Source: JALHFZ01 sp963674625 | GTDB taxonomy: Bacteria; Synergistota; Synergistia; Synergistales; Aminobacteriaceae | NCBI GenBank assembly: GCA_963674625.2 | Contig: CAXXXO010000004.1 | Coordinates: 372,001-436,000 of the forward strand | Length of the DNA stretch: 64,000 nucleotides | Direction of reading: 5' to 3' | Made by a program: the position numbers and the translations under genes | Shown here: positions 17,417-25,665 of the stretch, one piece after another | Layout of the letters: every line of letters starts with the position of its first letter | Position numbering within the stretch: position 1 is the stretch's first letter | The notes under the pieces: generated by a model | Database searches by the model: none | Seen by the model: the letters and a program-made list of their open reading frames with translations, nothing else | What the model was told of the DNA's origin: nothing

Positions 17417-18781
17417 ATGATGAAGCTGACAAAAGCACAGGGGATCATGGACGGGGCCTTCACGGCGGATTATCTTAATTTTCTCATGTTCGATATCGCC
17501 GGAGGCATGCGGTCCGTCACACTGCCGAAGGGGTATGTCTCGGAAAAAGTCCTCGAGGACGGGATCGGTTTTGACGCCTCCAACTACGGATTCGCCAAGG
17601 TGGACCAGTCGGACATGGTGGCGATACCGGATTCGTCCACTGCCCTTCTCGAAGAGCGGGACGGCTTCACTACCCTGCACGTCCTCTGCGACGTGGTCTC
17701 CACGGAGCGGAAGACATTTGACCAGTACCCCCGCTCAGTAGCGAAGAAAACCGCTTCCTGGCTCCGGGAAAAAGGGCTCGGCGATTCAGCCAGAATGCTC
17801 GTGGAACTCGAGTATTACGTCTTCGACTCGGTGGAATACTCCACCGGGCTGAACTTCGCCTCTTATAATATCGCTTCCGGAGAGGGGATCGGCGGCCAGT
17901 TCGGCACTGCGCCCCGTTTCCAGCCCCTCGGGGGATATCACGCCCTTACTCCCGCAGATCGGTATCTCGATTTCCGCAACAGGACCGTGAAGCTCATGGG
18001 AGACGCGGGAATCCCGGTAAAGTACCATCATCACGAGGTCGGGGCTTCCCAGCTCGAGATCGAGCTGGACTTCATGGACCTCGTCAAGGCCGCGGACAGC
18101 GTCTGCGTCGCCCGGTGGATCATCCGCTCGGTCGCGGCGGAGATGGGACTGTTCGTCACCTTCATGCCGAAGCCCCTCTACAAAATGCCAGGGAGTGGAA
18201 TGCATGTCCACCAGTATCTCGAAAAAAAGGGAAGGACGATTTTTCCCGGTTCGGAACTTCACGGCCTCTCGAAAGAGGGACTGGCCTATATCGCCGGCCT
18301 CCTCGATCACAGCGTCACCGGAAGCCTCCTCGCCTTCACGAACCCATCCACGAACAGCTTCCGCCGCCTCGTCCCCGGCTACGAAGCGCCCGTGGGCGCC
18401 ACCTTCGCCAAAGGGTCGCGCCGGGCGGCAGTCCGCATTCCAGGATATCTGAAGGAGGACGCTGTACGGATCGAGTACAGGACCGGAGACGGCTCGGGGA
18501 ACATCCACTACATGCTCTCCGCCATGGTGCTGGCCGGGGGAGAGGGCATTATCAGGGGGACGGACCCTGTGGCCTCCGGGTATGCAGCCGGAGACGGATC
18601 AGAGGAAAAGGTCTTCCCTCTCACCCTTGACGGGGTTCTCGAGGGGCTTCGGAAGGACAGGGAATATCTTGCACCGGCATTTCCCGACAAACTTATCGAA
18701 CTGTGGATAAAAAGAAAGGAAGAGGAGGCCCGGTACGTCTACTCGGCCCCCACTCCCCAGGAATACGAACTCTATTTTTAG
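17417..18781 (+). CDS. Glutamine-synthetase-family protein (divergent GS I-like ligase)
   Basis: A 454-residue ATP-dependent glutamate-ammonia ligase family member. The beta-grasp region and catalytic barrel are recognisable: MFDIAGGMRS, VAIPDSSTALL, the ELEYYVFD strand, KYHHHEVGASQLEIEL, GSGMHVHQYL and FTNPSTNSFRRLVPGYEAPV. The C-terminal signature differs from true GlnA: after RIEYR the usual proline-aspartate and NPYL residues read TGDGSGNIHYML, and no adenylylation tyrosine motif was seen. It could be a bona fide glutamine synthetase of an unusual clade or a ligase for another amine. Start 17417 (or ATG 17420) follows an AGAGGGGG site. It stands alone behind its own promoter and ends 7 bases before a convergent gene. 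Confidence 0.75.
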   Translation: MMKLTKAQGIMDGAFTADYLNFLMFDIAGGMRSVTLPKGYVSEKVLEDGIGFDASNYGFAKVDQSDMVAIPDSSTALLEERDGFTTLHVLCDVVSTERKTFDQYPRSVAKKTASWLREKGLGDSARMLVELEYYVFDSVEYSTGLNFASYNIASGEGIGGQFGTAPRFQPLGGYHALTPADRYLDFRNRTVKLMGDAGIPVKYHHHEVGASQLEIELDFMDLVKAADSVCVARWIIRSVAAEMGLFVTFMPKPLYKMPGSGMHVHQYLEKKGRTIFPGSELHGLSKEGLAYIAGLLDHSVTGSLLAFTNPSTNSFRRLVPGYEAPVGATFAKGSRRAAVRIPGYLKEDAVRIEYRTGDGSGNIHYMLSAMVLAGGEGIIRGTDPVASGYAAGDGSEEKVFPLTLDGVLEGLRKDREYLAPAFPDKLIELWIKRKEEEARYVYSAPTPQEYELYF

Positions 18782-18788
18782 GTTTTTT

Positions 18789-19910
18789 TCAGGCGAGGAA
18801 GGCCAGCAGCAGCCCGCCGGCCAGGACCGAGCCGATCTGCCCCGAGACGTTGGCACCCACGGCGTGCATGAGGATGAAGTTGTGCTTGTCCTCCGCCGAG
18901 GCGAGGCGCTGCACCAGCCGGGCGGACATGGGGAAGGCGGAAATGCCCGCCGCGCCTATCATGGGGTTGAGCTTTCGCTTTCGGAAGATGTTGATGGCCT
19001 TGGCGGAGAGGACCCCCACCGCCGTGTCGAGGATGAAGGCCACGAGCCCCATGGCCAGGATGAGCATGGTCGTGGGCTGAATGAACCGGTCCCCCGTCAT
19101 GGTAGCTGAGATTGCGAGGCCCAGAAGAATGGTGACGATGTTCGCCAGCTCGTTCTGGGCTCCCTTGGCGAGGCGGTCCACCACTCCGCTCTCCCGAAGC
19201 AGGTTGCCGAACATGAGAAAGCCGATGAGGGATGCCGAAGCAGGAGCGAACATCCCGGCCGCAAGGGTTATCCCGATGGGAAAGAGAACGCGGGTGGTCC
19301 GGGAGACTTTTTTCTCGGAATAGGGCATGGAAATTTTCCGCTCTTTCGCTGTGGTAAGCAGCCTGATCACCGGAGGCTGGATCACCGGGACGAGGGCCAT
19401 GTAGGAATAGGCCGCCACGGAGATGGGCCCCAGAAGATGGGGGGCGAACTTCGAGGATACATAGATGGACGTGGGCCCGTCGGCAGCGCCGATGATGCCG
19501 ATGGAGGCCGCCTCCTTCAGATCGAAGCCGAAGAGCAGCGCAAGGCCCATGGTGAGGAAAATCCCCGCCTGGGCCGTGATGCCGAAGATGAAGGTCACGG
19601 GGTTCTGAAAGAGGGGCGTGAAGTCGATCATGGCCCCTATGGCGATGAAGATGAGGAGGGGGAACATCTCGTTTGCAATCCCCGCCTCGAAGAGGATGCT
19701 CAGAGCTCCATGCTGCACCTGGTCCCCCACCATATGGGTCAGGGCCGACGTGAGGGGGATATTCACCAGGAGTGTTCCGAAACCCATGGGAAGCAGCAGG
19801 GAGGGCTCATACTCCTTCACGATGGCAAGATAGATCAGCGTCAGCCCTACCCCGGTCATAATTATCTGCTTCCAGGTGAGCAGGGCAAAACCCGCAAAAA
19901 GCTGCTCCAT
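18789..19910 (-). CDS. Na+-translocating decarboxylase beta subunit (OadB/GcdB/MmdB family)
   Basis: A 373-residue integral membrane protein, the subunit that pumps Na+ out during decarboxylation of oxaloacetate, glutaconyl-CoA or methylmalonyl-CoA. It has about ten hydrophobic segments and the hallmark GIIGAADGPTSIYVSSKFAP loop with the Na+-binding aspartate, plus MTGDRFIQPTTMLILAMGL and HAVGANVSGQIGSVLAGG near the end. No alpha, gamma or biotin-carrier gene lies beside it, so the carboxylase partners must be encoded elsewhere or the protein works alone. It has its own strong promoter and a structured leader. It is convergent with the GS-like gene. Confidence 0.9.
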   Translation of the reverse strand: MEQLFAGFALLTWKQIIMTGVGLTLIYLAIVKEYEPSLLLPMGFGTLLVNIPLTSALTHMVGDQVQHGALSILFEAGIANEMFPLLIFIAIGAMIDFTPLFQNPVTFIFGITAQAGIFLTMGLALLFGFDLKEAASIGIIGAADGPTSIYVSSKFAPHLLGPISVAAYSYMALVPVIQPPVIRLLTTAKERKISMPYSEKKVSRTTRVLFPIGITLAAGMFAPASASLIGFLMFGNLLRESGVVDRLAKGAQNELANIVTILLGLAISATMTGDRFIQPTTMLILAMGLVAFILDTAVGVLSAKAINIFRKRKLNPMIGAAGISAFPMSARLVQRLASAEDKHNFILMHAVGANVSGQIGSVLAGGLLLAFLA

Positions 19911-20031
19911 TGTTTTATCCGCCTTTCCCCCGCCGAGGGGAGGATATAAAAAACCTCCAGTACGGTGTGCCCGCGCTGAAGGTTCGCCGTCAGAAGTACC
20001 GGGCTCTGTGCCCCGGAACTTCCTTCCTTCA
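19911..20031 (-). promoter_or_regulatory. Structured 5' leader of the Na+-decarboxylase beta-subunit gene
   Basis: About 120 bases lie between the promoter and ATG 19910. On the minus strand the first part folds into a strong hairpin: GAAGT-x-CCGGG (20012-20022) pairs with CCCGG-x-ACTTC (19993-20003) around an eight-base loop. GC-rich sequence follows, then a T6 run just upstream of a GGCGG-rich site. The length and folding exceed what a ribosome site needs, so a cis-acting element is possible. No known riboswitch class was recognised. Confidence 0.35.
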
Positions 20032-20037
20032 AAAATT

Positions 20038-20065
20038 ATTGTACATCAGGCCAAAGGCTTGTCAA
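20038..20065 (-). promoter_or_regulatory. Sigma-70 promoter of the Na+-decarboxylase beta-subunit gene
   Basis: On the minus strand TTGACA (20060-20065) is followed after 16 bases by TACAAT (20038-20043). The start point would be near 20031, giving the leader described separately. A plus-strand TATAAT at 20096-20101 may serve the divergent DUF4403 gene, though no good -35 accompanies it. Confidence 0.7.
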
Positions 20066-20140
20066 TGAGATAAAAACTCCCTACAAATCAAGAGGTATAA
20101 TAGAACGAAACTATTCCTTTTCCAACAGGGAGGCCCTCTC

Positions 20141-21610
20141 ATGAAAATTCTCAGGACAGCCGCTGCTCTGGCGTTTCTCGTCGGTTCAGCCGCTTTTCTC
20201 TTTCTTTCCCGGTGCAGCGGAAGCGAGGACATGGTCCTTTCTGTCGACATCCCCCCCGAAGAGACCCGGATAATTCCCTCTGATAAAGGGGCGGAATCCT
20301 TTCTGTCCATTCCCGTCTCCATCACCGCCGAGGAAACGGCCAGGCTGATAGAAGAAGCTCTGACCAACCCGCTCTACGACGTGAAGGGACAGAAGCTCGA
20401 CGACAGCTACGGAGAATCCGCAGCGGACATCCTCGTCGAGAAGACCGGGCCGGTGAAGGTCACCCTCGAGAACGACAGGGCAGATTTCTCTCTTCCCTTC
20501 CGGTTCGACAGCATGATCTCGTGGAAGGGTCAGATTCTGAGCATCCCCACGAGTACCCGGAAGCAGGTCCTCGGCAGCGGCACACTCCTCCTCACCTTGT
20601 CGCCGAAGGTGGACGAAAACTGGGTTATTCATCCGGGCGCAACCCTTGCCATAGAGTGGGAGAGAAAACCCTCCATTGATATTCTGGGACAATCCGTAGG
20701 CCTCGCCAAAGTCCTCACGTCGATTCTGGAGGACAAGGCAGACGAGCTGCTCCTTCAGCTCGAGGAGGAGATCAACACATCAGTCCGTCTTCGGGACAGC
20801 GCCCTGAAAGGATGGCAGGAACTCCACACCCCGGTGCAGATTCTCAGCTCTCCCGACCTGTGGCTTGTGGTAAAGCCCGAATCGGTCTCCCTTTCGGCCT
20901 TCACGGCCAGGAAGAATGTTTTTTCCGCCGCACTGGCCCTCAGGGCATACCTTACGGCAACAAGCGAAAAACCTCTCCCCATGCAGCCCGCTCCCCTGCC
21001 TCCACTCCTCGCCCTGCCGCCGGACGTGGAACCGGGGGTTCTTCTGAACGTCGACCTCTCCCTGTCCTACAAAGCCCTGGAGGAATATATGTCTTCCCAG
21101 CCCTTGCCCCCACTCGCGATCCCGGGAGGCGGAGAGGTCACCGTAAAGAATATCTCCTTCCTCGGAAGCGAAGGACGGCTCGTGGCTTCCGCCGACATAG
21201 CGGGGGCGTCTCCTCTGGGAGGGAACGTCAGCGGGCAGGTTTTTCTCTCGGGAAAGCCGGTCCTCTCCCGGGAGGATCAGGTTCTTCGGGTGGAGAACGT
21301 GGATTTTGACGAATCCTCCACGGAAGGACTGCTCAAGGCGGCCTCGTGGATAGCCCGTCCCTTTCTCGCCCGGGAGATCGGCAAACAACTGGTCTTCCCC
21401 CTGGCCCCGCTCCGGAAAAATCTTCTCGATTCTCTCGCATCATCCCTGTCGGCCAGCCGCATCTCCCCCGAACTGATTCTGGACGGCTCAATGTCCACTC
21501 TCACTCTTGACGGCTTCTCCGTCGGACGGGAAGGAGTCCGCCTGCGTCTCTCCCTTGGCGGAGCGGCCGCATTGAAGTACGAGGAGGGGAAAGGGGGAAA
21601 ACTGCCCTGA
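20141..21610 (+). CDS. DUF4403-like exported lipoprotein
   Basis: A 489-residue exported protein of unknown function. Residues 1-25 form a signal sequence ending in a lipobox-like LSRC (Cys 25), so it is probably anchored to a membrane, although the residue before the cysteine is atypical. The body resembles DUF4403: an N-terminal part with SFLSIPVSITAEETARLIEEAL, a tetra-strand middle (PGATLAIEWERKPSIDILGQ) and a second lipid-binding-like domain starting LNVDLSLSYKALEEYM. These proteins are thought to be related to bactericidal/permeability-increasing-like tubular lipid-binding folds; that link is tentative here. It precedes the radical SAM gene by 157 bases. Confidence 0.65.
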   Translation: MKILRTAAALAFLVGSAAFLFLSRCSGSEDMVLSVDIPPEETRIIPSDKGAESFLSIPVSITAEETARLIEEALTNPLYDVKGQKLDDSYGESAADILVEKTGPVKVTLENDRADFSLPFRFDSMISWKGQILSIPTSTRKQVLGSGTLLLTLSPKVDENWVIHPGATLAIEWERKPSIDILGQSVGLAKVLTSILEDKADELLLQLEEEINTSVRLRDSALKGWQELHTPVQILSSPDLWLVVKPESVSLSAFTARKNVFSAALALRAYLTATSEKPLPMQPAPLPPLLALPPDVEPGVLLNVDLSLSYKALEEYMSSQPLPPLAIPGGGEVTVKNISFLGSEGRLVASADIAGASPLGGNVSGQVFLSGKPVLSREDQVLRVENVDFDESSTEGLLKAASWIARPFLAREIGKQLVFPLAPLRKNLLDSLASSLSASRISPELILDGSMSTLTLDGFSVGREGVRLRLSLGGAAALKYEEGKGGKLP

Positions 21611-21767
21611 AACAGGCAGGATAAATTATTGAAAGCAGGAAATAAGCCTACAATTATGATAGTATGAACGGGTAGAGAGAATAATTACCCCTTTGTTTTT
21701 CCCTGGAGGAAAGAGCCATTTAACTTTCCCTTTGCTCGACATTGCTTTCCACAAGGAGGCGACGGCC

Positions 21768-23132
21768 ATGAAGAGCATACGAAACGCAATTGGAGCATTC
21801 GCTCTGAAAAGGGTCCTCGGATATCTCGATTCGGATCCGGAGGAAAACCTCCCCAAAATCATCGACTGGATCGACAGGCTCGACCGGACGAACTGGTACG
21901 GAAGCGTCTACGACACGCTCAGGGAATATCTCGGCGACCCCTCCAACAACTGGAACCTCCTCATGAAAAGCGTCTATACCGACATCGACCCCGCCGTCCG
22001 CAAAAAACTTTTCGAGAATTTCGTCGTCTACGCCGGAATACTCGGAAGCCTCGAGCGCCGCTCCCTGTCGAAAAGGGAGGACTGCAGCGTCCCCTGGGCC
22101 ATACTTGTCGACCCTACCTCCGCCTGCAATCTGCACTGCATCGGCTGCTGGGCCGCCCAGTACGGAGACAAGCTCTCCCTGGACTTCGAAATCCTCGACG
22201 ATATCATCCGCCAGGGAAAAGAGATGGGCACCCACATGTACCTCTTCTCGGGGGGAGAACCCCTCATGCGCAAAAAAGATATTCTCAGGCTGTGCGAAAA
22301 ACACGATGACTGCGCCTTTATTGCCTTCACCAACGGGACCCTGATCGACGAACCCTTCGCCCGGGAAATGCTGCGGGTGAAGAACTTCGTCCCCGCTCTC
22401 AGCGTCGAGGGGTTTGAAGAGGAGACGGACCTGCGGCGGGGCAGGGGAACCTACCGGGCGGTCATCAAAGCCATGAAGCTGCTTCAGGAGAACAGCCTCC
22501 CCTTCGGATTCTCGGCCTGCTATCACAGCAAAAACACCGAGGTGATGGGAAGCGAAGCTTTCATTGACGACATGATCGAAAGAGGGTGCAAATTCGCCTG
22601 GTACTTCACCTATATCCCCGTAGGAAAGGATGCTGTGCCCGAGCTTATGGCCACGGCGGAACAGAGGGAATACATGTACCGGCAGCTCCGGGAATTCCGC
22701 CGGACGAAGCCCCTTTTCACCCTCGACTTCTGGAACGACGGAGAGTATGTGGACGGCTGCATCGCAGGGGGCCGGCGATATCTGCACATCAACGCCGCCG
22801 GGGATATGGAGCCCTGTGCCTTCATCCACTACGCCGACAGCAATGTAAGGGAGAAGACCATCCTCGAGGCGCTGAAATCCCCCCTTTTTCAGCAGTACCG
22901 GAAAAACCAGCCCTTCAACTGCAATCACCTCAGGCCATGCCCGCTCCTCGACAATCCAGCCTGCCTGGCCGCCATGGTCCATGCCTCGGGAGCGGCCTCA
23001 ACGGAGCTTACCGCACCGGAAGACGTGGATGTCCTCACTGCCCGGTGCGTTCCTGCCGCCAGAAAGTGGGCACCCCGGGCAGATAAAATTCAGCGGGAGG
23101 GAGCCGCGGAAAGAGAGACCACAAGGGCCTGA
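21768..23132 (+). CDS. Radical SAM protein with SPASM-like C-terminus
   Basis: A 454-residue cytoplasmic enzyme. The radical SAM cluster motif CxxxCxxC is at C120, C124 and C127 (TSACNLHCIGCW), followed by FSGGEPLMRKKDIL. The C-terminal part holds further cysteines (DGCIAGGRRYLHINAAGDMEPC, then FNCNHLRPCPLLDNPAC), placed like an auxiliary-cluster (SPASM) domain. About 110 N-terminal residues are an extra helical domain rich in Asp and Trp that I do not recognise. Start ATG 21768 follows AAGGAGG; longer in-frame extensions lack one. No peptide precursor or modified partner was found next to it, so the substrate is unknown. Confidence 0.8.
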   Translation: MKSIRNAIGAFALKRVLGYLDSDPEENLPKIIDWIDRLDRTNWYGSVYDTLREYLGDPSNNWNLLMKSVYTDIDPAVRKKLFENFVVYAGILGSLERRSLSKREDCSVPWAILVDPTSACNLHCIGCWAAQYGDKLSLDFEILDDIIRQGKEMGTHMYLFSGGEPLMRKKDILRLCEKHDDCAFIAFTNGTLIDEPFAREMLRVKNFVPALSVEGFEEETDLRRGRGTYRAVIKAMKLLQENSLPFGFSACYHSKNTEVMGSEAFIDDMIERGCKFAWYFTYIPVGKDAVPELMATAEQREYMYRQLREFRRTKPLFTLDFWNDGEYVDGCIAGGRRYLHINAAGDMEPCAFIHYADSNVREKTILEALKSPLFQQYRKNQPFNCNHLRPCPLLDNPACLAAMVHASGAASTELTAPEDVDVLTARCVPAARKWAPRADKIQREGAAERETTRA

Positions 23133-23161
23133 TGCCCGACTCGACAATATCTGGAGATTGC

Positions 23162-23193
23162 AAATCCCGGGGAGATCTCTCCCCGGGATTTTT
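23162..23193 (+). terminator. Terminator after the radical SAM gene
   Basis: An inverted repeat with arms AAATCCCGGGG and CCCCGGGATTT (23162-23172 and 23181-23191) around AGATCTCT, followed by TT and an AT-rich tail. It sits 30 bases after the stop codon. The remaining bases to 23244 hold nothing else recognisable. Confidence 0.85.
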
Positions 23194-23244
23194 ATGATTC
23201 AGCCCCTTGAGCCCCTCCCGACTATCCTGCAGAGGCCCGTGGAT

Positions 23245-24582
23245 TTACCTGGACTCCGGGATTTCCGGACCGGCCGCCCCCGGATCCTTTCCTTTTCCCG
23301 GCTCACCCGGAACGGGCAGTCGGGTCACAAGAACCTGGTCGATCTTGTAATTGTCGATGTCCATGACCTCGAACTTGTACCCTCCATGGATCACGAAATC
23401 CGTCCTGTGGGGAATTCTGCGCAGGGTGTAGATCATAAAGCCGCCCACCGTCTCGTAATTCGTGGACTCGGGGAACTCGTCGATGGAGAAGACCTCCATG
23501 ACATCATCGATGGGCGTTACGCCGTCCACAAGCCATGAATCGTCATCCCGGCGGACGATCTGCTGCTCTTCCCCCATGAGGCTGCCCATGAGCATCCTCA
23601 TGATGTCCTGCAGGGTCATGATCCCCACGAGCAGGCCGTATTCGTTCATCACTACGGCCAGGGTTTCACCCTTTCCTTTGAACTGGTCCATGGCTTCCGC
23701 AAGGGTCAGGGTATCGGGGATGATCAGGGGAGGGCGTATTGCAGGACCGTCTTTCAGCAGCAGATCGTGCCCCTTGAGAACCCGCTCGAGCAGGACCTTC
23801 GAATCAACGTACCCCACCACGTGGTCGATGTCGTCCCTGCAGATGACGTAGGTAGAGTGGGGGGAGGCGACGATCTTCTCCCTGATGCTCTCCTCCCCTT
23901 CGTCCATGCGGAAAAAGACCACGTTGTCCCTGGTGGTCATGGCGGAAGGGACAGTGCGGATGTCCAGCTCGAAGACGTTGTCGATGAGGATCTTCTCCTG
24001 GGTCCTCAGCAGGCCCGCCATGGTTCCCGCCTCCATCATGGCATAGAGATCGTCCGGAGTGATGTCCTCCTTCCGCATCTCCGGCACCCCGAGCCATTTG
24101 CAGATCAGCCCGCTCAGGGCATTGAAGGACCAGGCAAGGGGGGCCATCAAAAGGATCACCCGGCGCATCTTCTCTATCAGCCGCAGGGCGACCTTCTCGG
24201 GCATGGCCATGGCGATTCGCTTGGGAATAAGGTCGGCGAAGAGGACGAAGAAAATCGTCACGCTTAAAAAGGGAAGAATCGATGAAATTTTCATCCGCAG
24301 GGAGAGAGGAAGCGACTCGGGAAGAATGGCCAGAAAATGGGGGGAGAGGAGAGACTCTCCCACAATTCCCGCAAGGATGGCGATGGCGTTGAGTCCGATC
24401 TGGACTGTTGTGAAGTATAACCCCGGCTGCTCCTGGAAGGCGATGATCTGGGATGCTCTGGCGTCTCCCTTTTCCACCATACCCTTCAGTTTCAGTCGTC
24501 TCGAGGCTGCGAGAGAGATCTCTGCAAAGGCAAAGAACGAACTCAGAACCGCCAGAAAGATGATGATCAGAATTCCGTACAT
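23245..24582 (-). CDS. CNNM/CorC (HlyC) family membrane protein with CBS domains
   Basis: A 445-residue member of the hemolysin/CorC family, linked to magnesium or cobalt efflux. It has an N-terminal DUF21/CNNM membrane domain with three to four helices (YGILIIIFLAVLSSFFAFAE and later segments to about 190), two CBS domains (starting near RTVPSAMTTRDNVVFFRMDE and PLIIPDTLTLAEAMDQFKGK) and a C-terminal CorC-HlyC domain (SWLVDGVTPIDDVMEVFSID, ETVGGFMIYTLRRIP). Start ATG 24582 has GAGGAGG ten bases upstream; the longer frame is rejected. It stands alone, divergent from the GntR gene at 24833. Confidence 0.9.
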   Translation of the reverse strand: MYGILIIIFLAVLSSFFAFAEISLAASRRLKLKGMVEKGDARASQIIAFQEQPGLYFTTVQIGLNAIAILAGIVGESLLSPHFLAILPESLPLSLRMKISSILPFLSVTIFFVLFADLIPKRIAMAMPEKVALRLIEKMRRVILLMAPLAWSFNALSGLICKWLGVPEMRKEDITPDDLYAMMEAGTMAGLLRTQEKILIDNVFELDIRTVPSAMTTRDNVVFFRMDEGEESIREKIVASPHSTYVICRDDIDHVVGYVDSKVLLERVLKGHDLLLKDGPAIRPPLIIPDTLTLAEAMDQFKGKGETLAVVMNEYGLLVGIMTLQDIMRMLMGSLMGEEQQIVRRDDDSWLVDGVTPIDDVMEVFSIDEFPESTNYETVGGFMIYTLRRIPHRTDFVIHGGYKFEVMDIDNYKIDQVLVTRLPVPGEPGKGKDPGAAGPEIPESR

Positions 24583-24777
24583 GACAGGTGTTCCTCCTCT
24601 TTTGATGCAACCGCAGCAATCATAATCGAAAAACCCCTTCAAAGATACGGGAGTATCCCGTCTTCCGCGGAAAAGGGAAGAAGCACAACCACAGACCTTC
24701 CGGCTCATGACGGAAAGACTTCCCCGTCAGGAGCGAAGGTTTGCAGAAGGAAAAATATTTTACAAAGCATCATTGAA

Positions 24778-24810
24778 ATGAAATTCATCGTATGATAGTA
24801 TGAATTTTAT
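24778..24810. promoter_or_regulatory. Palindromic operator upstream of the GntR-type gene
   Basis: Two 11-base boxes, ATGAAATTCAT (24778-24788) and ATGAATTTTAT (24800-24810), are inverted copies with one mismatch, and the first is itself a perfect palindrome. They are 22 bases apart centre to centre, two helical turns, and lie just before the GntR gene start. This is a good candidate for autoregulation by the protein encoded at 24833. Confidence 0.55.
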
Positions 24811-24832
24811 CTGCTGCGAAAGAAGGAAAACT

Positions 24833-25572
24833 ATGGCGACGCCGCTGAGAGCAAAAAAACTGACGGAACTCCTCATCGATGAGATCAAGGTACTTATAGA
24901 AGCTGATCAGCTTCAGCCGGGAGACCGTATCCCCACGGAACAGAAACTCATGGGCATCTTCAAGGTCAGCCGCACCTGTGTACGAGAAGCTCTCTCCGTT
25001 CTGCGCCAGGAGGGAGTCGTGGATATTATCCAGGGAAAGGGGACATTTTTGAAGAACCGCTATACCCCCCTTCCCGACGTCAATGACCCGTCGTCCCAGG
25101 GGCTGGCCTCTTTTATGGAAGCCCGCAAAATCCTCGAGTGCAGTCTTGCCCGTCTTGCCGCCCAAAGGGCTTCCCAGGAGGGAATCGACAGAATGAGCGC
25201 AGCGGTGAGGGGATTGGAGCAGGAGGAAAAAAGCGCCCTGTCCGAGAAGGTCATCGAGGCGGATCTCGACTTTCACTATTCTCTTGCCAGGGCCTCGGGA
25301 AACCCCGTTCTTCTCAACCTTCTTCAGCAGGTGGATTCTCACCTTTCGAAAGCCGTTCCACCACTATCACCTTTCCACAGGGTAGGAAAAAAGCACTCGA
25401 AGGGCACAAGAAAATTCTTGAGGAAATAAGGGCGAAAAACCCCGAAGGAGCAGCTCTCCAGATGGAACGGCACATCGAGGCAATTGAAAAAGCCCAGAAA
25501 AAAATAACGGCGCTTCAAGGCCTTCCTGAGGAGAAAAAGGAGAGCTTTCAAGAGAGAAGTGAAAATCGCTGA
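24833..25572 (+). pseudogene. GntR/FadR-family regulator with one frameshift
   Basis: Begins MATPLRAKKLTELLIDEIKV with a winged helix-turn-helix (PTEQKLMGIFKVSRTCVREA, then IIQGKGTFLKN) and an FCD effector domain. Near 25357-25360 the reading frame changes: FHYSLARASGNPVLLNLLQQ belongs to the first frame and GRKKALEGHKKILEEIRAKN to another, while both parts match the FCD domain well. One missing base would restore a protein of about 246 residues. It may be a true mutation or a sequencing error, since the next two genes are also broken. Its expected role is control of the TRAP/TAXI genes that follow. Confidence 0.75.
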
Positions 25573-25665
25573 AAATCGGCTTTTCTGAATGTGTCAGTTC
25601 TTCGATGCAGCGAGAGGACCGCTGAATCCTTTTACCATGAAAAGACAGAGCAGGGAGGCTGCGAA

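Noticed and set aside
24638..24652. Short ACGGGA/TCCCGT hairpin upstream of the CNNM gene.
   Set aside because: Three-base loop and no T run; not convincing as a terminator or operator.
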